From contig JBHIEE010000074.1 in assembly GCA_046760445.1 (NCBI GenBank), positions 1 through 14,668 on the forward strand: a DNA stretch of 14,668 nucleotides. Direction: 5' to 3'. Position numbers and translations under genes: made by a program. Under the pieces are notes generated by a model. That model worked only from the letters and a program-made list of their open reading frames with translations, was not told where the DNA came from and did no database searches. Positions 1 through 7,914 of the stretch are shown here, one piece after another. The DNA is from JBHIEE01 sp046760445 (GTDB lineage: Bacteria > Acidobacteriota > Aminicenantia > JdFR-78). The number at the start of each line of letters is the position of its first letter. Positions within the stretch are counted from its first letter, which is position 1.

Positions 1-12
1 AACGATGTCCAT

Positions 13-49
13 AAATGATTTTTACAAAATGTTCACAAATGATTTTTAC
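13..49. repeat. Short direct repeat in the leader region
   Basis: The 13-mer AAATGATTTTTAC occurs at 13-25 and again, without mismatch, at 37-49. The two copies are 24 nt apart, close to two helical turns. The rest of 1-206 is very AT-rich and holds no gene I can support. Paired direct repeats could be an operator for the downstream glycosyltransferase or the remnant of a longer array beyond the window edge. Nothing in the sequence decides between these. The repeat is certain; its function is unknown. Confidence 0.55.
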
Positions 50-206
50 GCAACAGTCTTTTTTTCTGATTTTTTTATTTTTAATGGATTTTTATCTTTA
101 AGGAGAAAAATTTACTAAAATAGCAACTATTGTTGACAAAATAAATTATCAAAAAATTCTTTACTCTCCGGGTAAAATTGATTATTCTGAGTGAAAGTTG
201 GGGTTA

Positions 207-1718
207 ATGAGAATGCCCAAATTTGATAAAGAAACAAAAAAAACAAAATTCAATATTATTTTTTATTTCTTATTATTCCTGTTTTCACTTTCTGCTTTTC
301 TTGTCGGATTTGTCAATTTAGATGGATGGCTGATAAATGATGATGAAGGAGTTTATCTTTATTCTGCATGGCGAATCAGTCTTGGGGAGATTCCCTATCA
401 AGATTTTTTTCTTTCTCAAACTCCTCTAAGCTTTTATTTGACTGGATTTCTTTTTAAACTATTCACTCCTTCAGTCAGTTTAGCTCGAGGTATCTGTTAC
501 TTACTTTTTTTAATCACAGCTTTTTTTATTTATTTAATTTCAAGAAAAATCTTCCACTTAAATAAATTTCTCTCCCTTATGAGTGGAGTAATCTTTATTT
601 TTACCAAAAATATAAATCTTCTGGGCAAAACATTTATGCCTGACTGCTTCATGATATTTTTTGGAGGGATTGCAACTTATTGTGTTTTGAAAGCAGAAAT
701 CGAATCTAAAAATAGGCGAAAGATTTTATATCTTTTTTTATTTGGGTTTTTTTGTGGATTTTCAGCTCTTTCAAAACTATCAGGCATTTTACTTCTCCCC
801 GGATATTACTTATTTCTGCTGTTCAGCTTAGTTCTCCAGAAAGAACATCTTAAAAATATTCTTTTAAAAGCTATCTATTCTTTTTTAGGTTTTTTTATTT
901 CTTTTGGTGCTTTTTATTCCATAATGTCAATATTTATTCCCTCTATTTATTACGGTACCCTTGGCTTCCACCTTAGTAAACAAAAAATAGCTTTTAATCT
1001 ATTCCTTATTATCATTAATTTCTTTGAAAGAATCGGAAAATTTATCGGCAATCATAACTACGGTGTTATTCCGATTGCTTTAATTAGTCTAACTTATGGA
1101 TTTATTAAAAAAGATAAAAATAAAATTCTAATGTTCTGTCTGATTTTTCCTTTCTTTATTTTAGCTTTTATACCGATGGATTTTTATGTCCGCTACTTCG
1201 CTTTTACACTAATTGGCTTAACGGTATTCTTCAGTGATAGCTTAAAAATTATTTCTGAACACAGAAAAATATTCCGTTTTTCCTTGCCTCTAATAATCAT
1301 CTTATTAATTATTAGCTTAGCGCCCACTTTTAATTTAAAAAGAATATTGAAATATGATCAGGGAACTCGAAATTTAGTCAGATATATTCAGAAACATTCT
1401 CAACCTGATGATTATCTCTTTTCTGATTATGCAGGAATAAATTTTTACTCTAAAAGGCCCTGTCCTCCTCAATTGAATGATGTCTCCCTGGCAATGACTA
1501 AAAGTGGTCAAATAATTTCCCAAGATATTATTGACCAGTGTGATTCTTATCAGGTAAAAATAATTTTAGTTGATATTGGGGGCTCAGCCCATCATTTAAA
1601 AAATTTGAAAGATTACTCAAAATTTAAAGATTATTTAAGAAAAAAATATAAATACCAGGGAACAATCCAGAGAGAATTCCAGCTATTTGAAATTTATCTC
1701 AGAAAATCCATTTATTAA
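207..1718 (+). CDS. PMT/ArnT-like (GT-C fold, GT39-type) integral membrane glycosyltransferase
   Basis: This is a polytopic membrane protein of about 503 residues. It has one N-terminal membrane segment, an extracytoplasmic loop carrying an acidic DDEGVY motif, then many hydrophobic segments through about residue 380, and a soluble C-terminal tail of about 120 residues. Acidic D/E residues in the first external loop, followed by YxxQ-type and SQTPLS stretches, are characteristic of GT-C enzymes of the PMT/ArnT group. These use polyprenyl-phosphate sugars as donors to glycosylate proteins or lipids outside the membrane. The acceptor cannot be read from sequence. The frame opens with a TTG at 198; ATG at 207 or 213 is more likely, and no strong Shine-Dalgarno separates the two. 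It stands alone between repeat-rich gaps, so genomic context does not help. The family call is good but the specific substrate is open. Confidence 0.75.
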   Translation: MRMPKFDKETKKTKFNIIFYFLLFLFSLSAFLVGFVNLDGWLINDDEGVYLYSAWRISLGEIPYQDFFLSQTPLSFYLTGFLFKLFTPSVSLARGICYLLFLITAFFIYLISRKIFHLNKFLSLMSGVIFIFTKNINLLGKTFMPDCFMIFFGGIATYCVLKAEIESKNRRKILYLFLFGFFCGFSALSKLSGILLLPGYYLFLLFSLVLQKEHLKNILLKAIYSFLGFFISFGAFYSIMSIFIPSIYYGTLGFHLSKQKIAFNLFLIIINFFERIGKFIGNHNYGVIPIALISLTYGFIKKDKNKILMFCLIFPFFILAFIPMDFYVRYFAFTLIGLTVFFSDSLKIISEHRKIFRFSLPLIIILLIISLAPTFNLKRILKYDQGTRNLVRYIQKHSQPDDYLFSDYAGINFYSKRPCPPQLNDVSLAMTKSGQIISQDIIDQCDSYQVKIILVDIGGSAHHLKNLKDYSKFKDYLRKKYKYQGTIQREFQLFEIYLRKSIY

Positions 1719-1736
1719 GAATCAGCAATAAAAGCT

Positions 1737-1766
1737 CCCGCTCAAATTTGTGGGTAATTTATTTCT
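1737..1766 (+). terminator. Weak possible terminator after the glycosyltransferase
   Basis: CCCGC (1737-1741) can pair with GTGGG (1750-1754) around an 8-nt loop, using one G-T wobble. The downstream stretch is T-rich but broken by A residues. It sits 18 nt after the glycosyltransferase stop codon. The stem is only 5 bp, so this is a tentative call. Confidence 0.25.
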
Positions 1767-1805
1767 AAGGCAATAATTAAATCCCAATACCAATTACTTG
1801 TGAGA

Positions 1806-1978
1806 AAAATTCTAAATCCTAAATTCGAAATCCTAAACAAATCCAAAATTCCAAGTCCAAATGTTCTAAACTTATTTTTTCTTTCTAAGAATGTTATTTC
1901 TTTTCTGAGCTGTTATTTTGAATTTTGAATTTCAGTCATTTGAGATTGTTTAGTATTTAGAATTTAGTGCTTAGTGTT
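1806..1978. repeat. AT-rich imperfect palindromic repeat (copy A) filling the 1719-2071 gap
   Basis: The left arm is rich in CTAAA/CAAA words (about 1806-1860) and the right arm in TTTAG/TTTG words (about 1915-1978). The best-paired core is 1821-1840 against 1946-1965, with 18 of 20 positions complementary. Pairing continues more loosely on both sides. The element lies between converging genes, the glycosyltransferase (+) and acylphosphatase (-), and I see no credible ORF in this 353-nt gap. Similar word usage recurs at 2467-2604 and 12483-12613, so this is one of a family of dispersed intergenic repeats. It may also act as a bidirectional transcription stop. Confidence 0.65.
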
Positions 1979-2013
1979 TCTTTCCTTCAATGATTTTATC
2001 ACAGTAACAATCT

Positions 2014-2050
2014 CTATATTATCCTCTTATCCGTACAAATTGGAGAAGAG
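2014..2050. repeat. Dispersed direct repeat, copy 1 (conserved tail of the palindromic element)
   Basis: This 37-nt stretch begins CTATATTATCCTCTTATC. It recurs in the same orientation at 12622-12658 with only a handful of substitutions (the first 18 bases are identical). Both copies lie shortly after the right arm of an AT-rich palindromic repeat. That shared placement suggests the stretch is one end of a mobile or amplified non-coding element rather than a chance match. This copy ends 21 nt before the acylphosphatase stop codon. Confidence 0.7.
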
Positions 2051-2071
2051 TCGCGATAAAATTAATAAATT

Positions 2072-2353
2072 CTACCATCCCCATCTAATCTGAAAATCAC
2101 CGAATTCACCTCGATACTCCTCCCTCTTAACATCCACTTCATCTACCCGAGCCGAAGGAGGTCCTTCTTTTAATTTCTTAATCAATTTTTCTATGTTCTC
2201 TTTTTCTCCCTCAGCGATGACTTCTACTCGGCCGTCACTTAAATTCATCACCCAGCCGGTTAAATCCAGAGATTTTGCCCAAGTTCGGGTATGGTCTCGA
2301 AAAAACACTCCCTGAACCCGCCCGGAAACATAAATATGAACCCTTGCTTTCAT
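2072..2353 (-). CDS. acyP: Acylphosphatase
   Basis: This 93-residue protein matches the full length of the acylphosphatase family (about 90-100). It hydrolyses carboxyl-phosphate bonds such as those in acetyl phosphate or 1,3-bisphosphoglycerate in the cytoplasm. The diagnostic GRVQGVFFR signature is at residues 11-19, ending in catalytic Arg19. The second motif, GWVMNLSDG, supplies the catalytic Asn37. The C-terminal FQIRW strand is also typical. Translation starts at the ATG complementary to 2351-2353, preceded by an AGGAGGT site (complement of 2365-2371) about 11 nt upstream. It is the only minus-strand gene in the window and stands as a single gene between repeat-filled gaps. Nothing appears missing. 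A link to acyl-phosphate housekeeping in a fermenter is plausible but not shown. Confidence 0.95.
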   Translation of the reverse strand: MKARVHIYVSGRVQGVFFRDHTRTWAKSLDLTGWVMNLSDGRVEVIAEGEKENIEKLIKKLKEGPPSARVDEVDVKREEYRGEFGDFQIRWGW

Positions 2354-2466
2354 TTCACCAACTTACCTCCTCGTCACTATAAGTTTTTTCAAGTTTAAAA
2401 ACCTAATACTGGTAAAGATTCTCATATCCTATTTTTAGGCTTCACCTCCACATAAGTTAAAATTAC

Positions 2467-2604
2467 AAATTCCAAACATCAAATATCAAATATAAACTTT
2501 GTCTGTGAAGTGTATGGTTAAATCGTAAGGTGCCATTTATCACTTTACTCCTTACTCTTTACGATTTACGGTTTTTGTAATTTGGGATTTGTTATTTGGA
2601 ATTT
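2467..2604. repeat. Nested palindromic repeat (copy B) in the 2354-2866 gap
   Basis: The outer arms are 2467-2491 and 2580-2604 (21 of 25 complementary; left arm CAAAT-rich, right arm ATTTG-rich). They enclose an inner perfect 10-bp inverted repeat, TAAATCGTAA at 2519-2528 with its complement at 2559-2568. The element lies between the divergent acylphosphatase gene and the operon promoter. Apart from this repeat and the promoter at 2801-2828, I see no gene in the 513-nt gap: frames are short and stop-rich, and no tRNA-like fold stood out. The CTAAA/CAAA word style resembles the repeats at 1806-1978 and 12483-12613, but the conserved 37-nt tail is not seen here. Confidence 0.6.
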
Positions 2605-2800
2605 TTATTATATATCCTTTCTTTGTTAGGATCATTTGAAAACTCTTGCTGTATGTATTTTTAAGATATAAGATCTTGGTATATTTCAAGTTAAGTTGTC
2701 TAAAATTCAGAAAATCTATCATTCTTGCCCATCTTTAAATATTCTCGGATGAACCAATTATAAAAAGCTAAATTTTTATTGTCAATTATTCGATCTTTTC

Positions 2801-2828
2801 TTGACATCTAATGAAGTTTAGATATAAT
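2801..2828 (+). promoter_or_regulatory. Consensus sigma-70 promoter of the electron-transfer operon
   Basis: A perfect -35 hexamer TTGACA (2801-2806) and a perfect -10 hexamer TATAAT (2823-2828) are separated by 16 nt. Transcription would start near 2835, giving a leader of about 30 nt before the ATG at 2867. A double-consensus promoter in such AT-rich DNA could arise by chance. Its exact placement before the first gene of a six-gene operon and its near-ideal spacing make it convincing. It suggests strong, largely constitutive expression; I see no clear operator palindrome overlapping it. Confidence 0.8.
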
Positions 2829-2866
2829 TTTTAGTCTGTTTAAAATTAAAATGGAAAAGAAAACTA

Positions 2867-3340
2867 ATGGCAGAGTTAGAAGCTGAAGTCCTTAGGAAAT
2901 ATAAAGGAAAAAGAAAAGAATTAATCTCAATTCTTCATGCCTTTCAGGATAAATTCGGTTATCTTTCTCCGGAGTCAATCAAACAAATATCAAACTTATT
3001 AAACATTTCTGAAAATGAAATTTTTGGAGTAGCTACTTTTTACGAATCTTTTCGACTTACTCCACCAGGAAAGCATCTCATTACAGTTTGCTCGGGCACA
3101 GCCTGTCATGTAAGAGGTGCTCCTCGAATTTTAGAGGAAATTGAAAGAAAACTTAATATTAAAGTAGAAGAAACAACTAAGGACAAACTTTTTACTCTGG
3201 AAACAGTTAATTGCGTTGGTGCTTGTGCCTTAGGACCAATTGTTATTGTGGATGATCAATATCATGGTCAAATGTCATCTCAAAAGGTAAATCAATTAAT
3301 TGAAAAATATAGAGAGTCAGAAGGGAAAAAAGAAGCATGA
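2867..3340 (+). CDS. nuoE: NuoE-like thioredoxin-fold [2Fe-2S] subunit of an NADH-dependent oxidoreductase
   Basis: The protein has 157 residues, the usual length for the 24-kDa/NuoE/HydC/HndA family. An N-terminal helical bundle (about 1-65, with the ISENEIFGVATFYESF stretch) precedes a thioredoxin-like domain. Its [2Fe-2S] ligands are Cys75 and Cys80 (CSGTAC), then Cys116 and Cys120 (CVGAC), the conserved C-x4-C / C-x3-C spacing. In relatives the cluster sits beside the FMN-bearing NuoF subunit and belongs to the NADH module. It is the first gene of the operon, starting about 30 nt after the inferred transcription start. It overlaps the next gene by 4 nt (ATGA), implying translational coupling. 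An ATG at 2851 is out of frame. The family is certain; membership of complex I is excluded because no membrane-arm genes accompany it. Confidence 0.93.
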   Translation: MAELEAEVLRKYKGKRKELISILHAFQDKFGYLSPESIKQISNLLNISENEIFGVATFYESFRLTPPGKHLITVCSGTACHVRGAPRILEEIERKLNIKVEETTKDKLFTLETVNCVGACALGPIVIVDDQYHGQMSSQKVNQLIEKYRESEGKKEA

Positions 3341-5256
3341 AAAAGAAAATTACCTGTCCTGAAGAAGTAGAGATTAAAAGAGAGAAAATTATTGACCAGC
3401 AAAGAAATGACAAAAAACTTATTACTATATGTACTGGAACAGGGTGTCAGGCATACAATTGTCGGAAAGTAGTTGAGGCATTTCAGAATGTAATTGACCA
3501 AAGAAACTTAAAAAATAGAGTAGAAATTAAAACAACTGGTTGCCATGGCTTTTGTGAAAGAGGTCCAATTGTTGTAATTCAGCCAGAAGGAATTTTTTAC
3601 CAAAGAATCAATTCTCAAGATGCTGAAGAAGTAATAACTGAGACAATTATTAATCAAAAAATAATTGACCGGCTTCTCTATGTTGATCCCCTCACTAATA
3701 AGAAAATTGTCTTTGAAAGGGAAGTTCCTTTCTATAAAAAACAAAGACGCCTCATTTTTGGAAACAATGGATTAATTAACCCTACTAATATTGAGGACTA
3801 TTTGGCCTTAGGTGGCTATAAGGCTCTTGCTAAAGTTCTTACTCAGATGAAACCTGAACAAGTCATTGCTGAAGTAAAGCTTTCGGGCTTGAGAGGCAGA
3901 GGAGGAGCAGGATTTCTTACTGGATTGAAATGGGAAATCTGTCGAAAAGTTAAAGGAAATAAAAAATATATCATCTGTAACTGCGATGAAGGAGACCCAG
4001 GAGCTTATATGGATCGAAGTTTACTGGAAGGAAATCCTCATAGTGTACTGGAAGGAATGATTATTGGGGCTTATGCAATTGGTACTGACCAGGGATATAT
4101 ATATGTACGAAAAGAATATCCCTTAGCCGTAAAAAACATTTCTATTGCTCTTGCTCAAGCTCGAAGGCAGAGCTTTCTGGGAGAAAATATACTCAATTCG
4201 GGTTTTAATTTCGAGGTAAACATTGTTCAAGGAGCAGGAGCTTTCGTCTCTGGAGAGGAAACAGCTCTCATTGCTTCTATTGAGGGAAGAAGAGCTTTCC
4301 CGATTTCAAGACCGCCTTATCCCGCAGAAAAAGGATTATGGGGAAAACCGACAAATATTAATAATGTTGAGACTTGGGCAAATGTCCCATTAATAATTTC
4401 TAAAGGAGCTGACTGGTATTCCCAAATAGGAACGGAAAAGAGTAAAGGAACCAAAATATTTTCCCTCGTAGGGAAAATAAATAATACTGGATTGGTCGAA
4501 GTTCCTATGGGAATGACTTTAAGAGAAATTATTTTCGAGATTGGTGGAGGAATTCCTGGAGGGAAAAACTTTAAGGCTGTTCAAACTGGAGGACCATCAG
4601 GAGGATGTATTCCTGAGGAATTACTTGACTTGCCAATAGATTTTGAGAGCTTAACTGAAGCGGGTTCAATGATGGGTTCTGGTGGGATGATTGTTATGGA
4701 TGAAGATACCTGCATGGTCGATGTTGCTCGATATTTCCTTAATTTCACTCAACATGAATCCTGCGGAAAATGCGTTCCCTGCCGGGTAGGGACAAAACAA
4801 ATGGTTGAGATTTTAAATCGAATAATCGAGGGGAAAGGCGGACCAGAAGATATTAACCAGTTAGAAAAATTAGCTCAAACTGTTAAACTTGGCTCTCTAT
4901 GCGGACTTGGTCAGACAGCGCCTAATCCTGTGTTAACCACTCTTCGCTACTTCAGGAAAGAATACGAGGCTCACATTAATGAAAAGAGATGCCCTGCTCT
5001 GGTGTGCAAAGAACTAATCTCTTATTACATTCTTCCTGATAAATGTGTCGGTTGCTTACTCTGTCTTAAAAACTGTCCATCCGAAGCAATCTCTGGAGAA
5101 AGAAAGAAAGTGCATGTTATTGACCAGGAAAAATGCATTAAATGTGGAATGTGTCTCGATGTTTGTCCTCCAAAAGTAAGCGCAGTGATTAAACTTTCAG
5201 GAAAAAAACAATTAAAAGTCATCCAAGGAAAGCAAAAATCTCAAGGGGAAGTTTAG
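3337..5256 (+). CDS. nuoF: NuoF/HydB/HndC-like NAD(H)-binding FMN iron-sulfur subunit
   Basis: The 639 residues are arranged like HydB/HndC rather than plain NuoF. An N-terminal thioredoxin-like [2Fe-2S] domain has Cys32, Cys37, Cys69 and Cys73. The central FMN/NADH domain carries GLRGRGGAGF near residues 184-193, the CDEGDPGAY stretch, and GAGAFVSGEETAL. The N3-type [4Fe-4S] site has Cys476, Cys479, Cys482 and Cys522. A C-terminal two-[4Fe-4S] ferredoxin domain uses Cys570/573/576/580 and Cys600/603/606/610. Relatives oxidise or reduce NAD(H) at FMN and pass electrons along the clusters; in HydABC-type enzymes this subunit is implicated in flavin-based bifurcation with ferredoxin. The start overlaps the nuoE-like stop by 4 nt, and the stop directly abuts the next start. 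All cofactor motifs look intact. NAD specificity is inferred from the family. Confidence 0.93.
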   Translation: MKKKITCPEEVEIKREKIIDQQRNDKKLITICTGTGCQAYNCRKVVEAFQNVIDQRNLKNRVEIKTTGCHGFCERGPIVVIQPEGIFYQRINSQDAEEVITETIINQKIIDRLLYVDPLTNKKIVFEREVPFYKKQRRLIFGNNGLINPTNIEDYLALGGYKALAKVLTQMKPEQVIAEVKLSGLRGRGGAGFLTGLKWEICRKVKGNKKYIICNCDEGDPGAYMDRSLLEGNPHSVLEGMIIGAYAIGTDQGYIYVRKEYPLAVKNISIALAQARRQSFLGENILNSGFNFEVNIVQGAGAFVSGEETALIASIEGRRAFPISRPPYPAEKGLWGKPTNINNVETWANVPLIISKGADWYSQIGTEKSKGTKIFSLVGKINNTGLVEVPMGMTLREIIFEIGGGIPGGKNFKAVQTGGPSGGCIPEELLDLPIDFESLTEAGSMMGSGGMIVMDEDTCMVDVARYFLNFTQHESCGKCVPCRVGTKQMVEILNRIIEGKGGPEDINQLEKLAQTVKLGSLCGLGQTAPNPVLTTLRYFRKEYEAHINEKRCPALVCKELISYYILPDKCVGCLLCLKNCPSEAISGERKKVHVIDQEKCIKCGMCLDVCPPKVSAVIKLSGKKQLKVIQGKQKSQGEV

Positions 5257-7914
5257 GTGAAGAAGAAGATAAAACTTACTATTGATGGCAAAGAAATCTT
5301 TACCAGAGAGGGAAAAACTGTTTTAGAAGCTGCTCAGGAAGCAAATATATATATTCCCACCCTTTGTTACCACCTGAGTTTAACTCCTTTTGGTGGTTGT
5401 CGATTATGTATAGTTGAAATCGAAGGAATGAAAGGATTTCCTATTTCCTGCACCACACCAGTCAGCGAAGGAATGAAAATCCAAACCACTTCTCCGGAAC
5501 TTCAAGACCTTCGTCGTCAAATACTCGAGTTAATTCTGACCGAACATCCAAATGCCTGCTTAATCTGTCAGCATAAGGAAAACTGTGATGAATATAAATC
5601 AACCATTCGAAAGGTAGATCAAATTACCGGATGTGAATTCTGTCCAAATAACAATAAGTGTGAACTCCAGGAAATTGTGAAATATATTGGAATTGATAAA
5701 ATTAATTTACCTTCTGTTTATCGTAACTTCCCAATAGAAAGAACTGATCCCTTTTTTGACCGGGATTATAATTTATGTATTCTTTGCGGCCGATGTGTCA
5801 GAGTGTGTCGGGAAACAAGAGGTGCAGGAACTCTTACCTTTGCCTATCGAGGACCTAAAGCAATAGTTGGTACTGCTTTTAACCGTCCTCACTTAGAATC
5901 AGGTTGTCAATTCTGTGGCGCATGTGTGGATGTTTGTCCCACCGGAGCATTAGCTGATAGAGGAAGAAAATGGGAAGGAATTCCAGATGAAACCGCTGCT
6001 ACTATCTGCCCCTATTGTGGAGTAGGTTGCCAGTTGATTCTTGAGGTGAAAAGAGAAAAAGTGATTAGCGCTTTTCCTGGCATTAATGGACAGGTCAATC
6101 ATGGTCAGGTTTGTGTCAGAGGAAGGTTTACTCTGAGAGAGATGATTTACAGTTCAAAAAGAATTCTCAATCCGATGATTAGAAAAAACGGCCAGTTAGA
6201 AGAGGTTATTTGGGAAGAAGCACTTGATTTTATCGCTGAACAGTTAGCCAAGTTCAAAGGAGATCAATTCGCTTTAATTTCTTCTACCCAAGGAACTAAT
6301 GAAGACTATTATCTTACTCAAAAGTTTGTTCGGGTAGCAATGAAAACTAATAATGTTGATAATTTAATTAGACTCAGCCAAGCAGCAGTTATCTCTGGAT
6401 TAAATGAAAATTCCCTTTCCTTTAATTACTCTCTGAAAGAAATTGAACATTCAGGGAATATTCTATTAATCGGCTCAGACATCAGCTATTCTCATCCTGT
6501 TGTGGGCCTAAGCATTAAAAGAGCTGTGGGAAAAGGAGCAAAACTGACTGTCATAGATTTCCGAAGGATTAAATTTGGACTATTACCTTATTCTTGGTTC
6601 CAGATTAAACCTGGAACCGACCACTTACTTTTTGTTGGAATGGCCAAACTAATTCTTGAGAAAAACCTAATTGATCTTGAAAAATTAGAACTGGAAGGAA
6701 TTGGTCATTTTAAGGATTATTTAAAAGATATTGATTTCAAAACAATAGAAGATACAACCGGCCTTTCCGTGGAAAAAATATCAGAAATTGTTGATCTGTT
6801 AATTGATCCTCAACCAGCAACAATTATTTATGGTACAGGAATTACTCAGTCCAGAAATGGGGCAGCAAATGTCCAAATCTTGACTAATTTAGCCCTCCTC
6901 AGTCAGGCAAAACTAATCCCTCTCTGGCCGGAAAGTAAGGCTCGTGGGGAATGTGATTTTGGCCTGTTACCGATTTTTTTTCGTGTATATAAAAAAGTTA
7001 ACGACTCCAAAAGTAGAGAAAAACTTGAGAAAGGATGGAAACATTCCTTACCTCATAATCCTGGATTAACTTTACCTGAAATTATTCAGGCCTGTGAGAA
7101 AGGTCAAATTAAAGCTTTATATATTATCGGAGATATTCCATGGTTTGAAAAATCAAATTTAGAATTTTTTATTGTGCAGAACCCATTCTTTACCGAAATT
7201 TGCGAGTTGGCTGATGTTATTTTACCCTCCTCAAGTTGGGCAGAAACTGAAGGAACTTTCACCAATACTGAAGGAAGAATCCAATTACTTAGAGAAATAA
7301 TTAAACCTTTAGGAAACTCTAAACCCGATTGGTGGATTTTAACTCAAATTGGGAAAAGAATGGGTATTGAGGGATTTAACTTCACTTCTCCAGCCAAAAT
7401 TATGGATGAGATTAAAAGATTAATTCCAGGCTATCAGGAAATCTTCTATTCTCAACTGAAAAAAGGAAAAACCTTTTTTGTGCAATTACCTCAAAAAAAG
7501 AAAAAGACACTATTTTCAGTGAATTATTCCTCTCCTTCAAAATTAACTACCAGGAATTATCCTTTTCTTCTTGTTCTCAAGAACAATCTTGATGAATACC
7601 GTGGCTTTTCCTTGACTAAAGAGATAAAAGGAATGAGATTAATCCGAGATGAAGGAGTAGTTGAGCTTAATCCCGAGGATGCTCATTCTTTGGGTATATC
7701 TCAAGGAGAAATAGTTAAAATAATCTCTCAATTCGGAGAAACTAAAGCTAAGGCAGAACTTAATGGTACTTTACCCCAGAAAACGGCCTTTATGATGTCT
7801 TCTTCCTCAGCAAACTCTCTTTTAAAGATTTCCAGTATTCCTTTAGACCCTGTATCCAAAACACCAGAATCAAAATTATTGGCGGTTAAGATAATAAGAG
7901 GAAAAAATGTTTAA
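5257..7914 (+). CDS. NuoG-like FeS subunit with a degenerate formate-dehydrogenase-type molybdopterin domain
   Basis: The protein has 885 residues and starts at GTG, with AAGGGGA 7 nt upstream and no gap to the preceding gene. In order it carries a plant-type [2Fe-2S] domain (Cys37/48/51/65), a His97/Cys101/104/110 site, a second C-x2-C-x5-C set (Cys126/129/135), a two-[4Fe-4S] ferredoxin domain (Cys174/177/180/184 and 217/220/223/227), an FDH-type [4Fe-4S] site (Cys251/254/258/286), the molybdopterin-oxidoreductase body, and a C-terminal dinucleotide-binding domain from about 775. Aligned by eye with formate dehydrogenase, the Sec/Cys metal ligand is Ser374 (codon AGC, not TGA), the adjacent His is Gln375, and the active-site Arg position is Trp557. 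Formate oxidation is therefore unlikely. It resembles NuoG, whose equivalent domain is non-catalytic, or the SfrA-like group. Its role is probably electron wiring between the NADH module and the NfnAB-like subunits encoded next. Confidence 0.85.
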   Translation: MKKKIKLTIDGKEIFTREGKTVLEAAQEANIYIPTLCYHLSLTPFGGCRLCIVEIEGMKGFPISCTTPVSEGMKIQTTSPELQDLRRQILELILTEHPNACLICQHKENCDEYKSTIRKVDQITGCEFCPNNNKCELQEIVKYIGIDKINLPSVYRNFPIERTDPFFDRDYNLCILCGRCVRVCRETRGAGTLTFAYRGPKAIVGTAFNRPHLESGCQFCGACVDVCPTGALADRGRKWEGIPDETAATICPYCGVGCQLILEVKREKVISAFPGINGQVNHGQVCVRGRFTLREMIYSSKRILNPMIRKNGQLEEVIWEEALDFIAEQLAKFKGDQFALISSTQGTNEDYYLTQKFVRVAMKTNNVDNLIRLSQAAVISGLNENSLSFNYSLKEIEHSGNILLIGSDISYSHPVVGLSIKRAVGKGAKLTVIDFRRIKFGLLPYSWFQIKPGTDHLLFVGMAKLILEKNLIDLEKLELEGIGHFKDYLKDIDFKTIEDTTGLSVEKISEIVDLLIDPQPATIIYGTGITQSRNGAANVQILTNLALLSQAKLIPLWPESKARGECDFGLLPIFFRVYKKVNDSKSREKLEKGWKHSLPHNPGLTLPEIIQACEKGQIKALYIIGDIPWFEKSNLEFFIVQNPFFTEICELADVILPSSSWAETEGTFTNTEGRIQLLREIIKPLGNSKPDWWILTQIGKRMGIEGFNFTSPAKIMDEIKRLIPGYQEIFYSQLKKGKTFFVQLPQKKKKTLFSVNYSSPSKLTTRNYPFLLVLKNNLDEYRGFSLTKEIKGMRLIRDEGVVELNPEDAHSLGISQGEIVKIISQFGETKAKAELNGTLPQKTAFMMSSSSANSLLKISSIPLDPVSKTPESKLLAVKIIRGKNV

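Noticed and set aside
133..161. Sigma-70 promoter before the glycosyltransferase
   Set aside because: TTGACA at 133-138 is perfect, but no acceptable -10 hexamer lies 16-18 nt downstream; the nearest TAAAAT (173-178) is too far.
1806..2604. CRISPR array
   Set aside because: The repeated words are short, degenerate and mirrored, with no regular repeat-spacer unit and no cas genes.
5257..7914. [FeFe]-hydrogenase catalytic subunit (HydA/HndD)
   Set aside because: The N-terminal FeS domains look alike, but the remainder is a molybdopterin-oxidoreductase body and none of the H-cluster cysteine motifs is present.
5257..7914. Active selenocysteine-containing formate dehydrogenase
   Set aside because: The Sec/Cys position reads AGC (Ser374), there is no in-frame TGA, and the adjacent His and the later Arg are also replaced.
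2867..7914. Respiratory complex I operon
   Set aside because: Only NuoE/F/G-type genes occur. No NuoB/C/D/I or membrane-arm genes are present, and the next genes are NfnAB-like.
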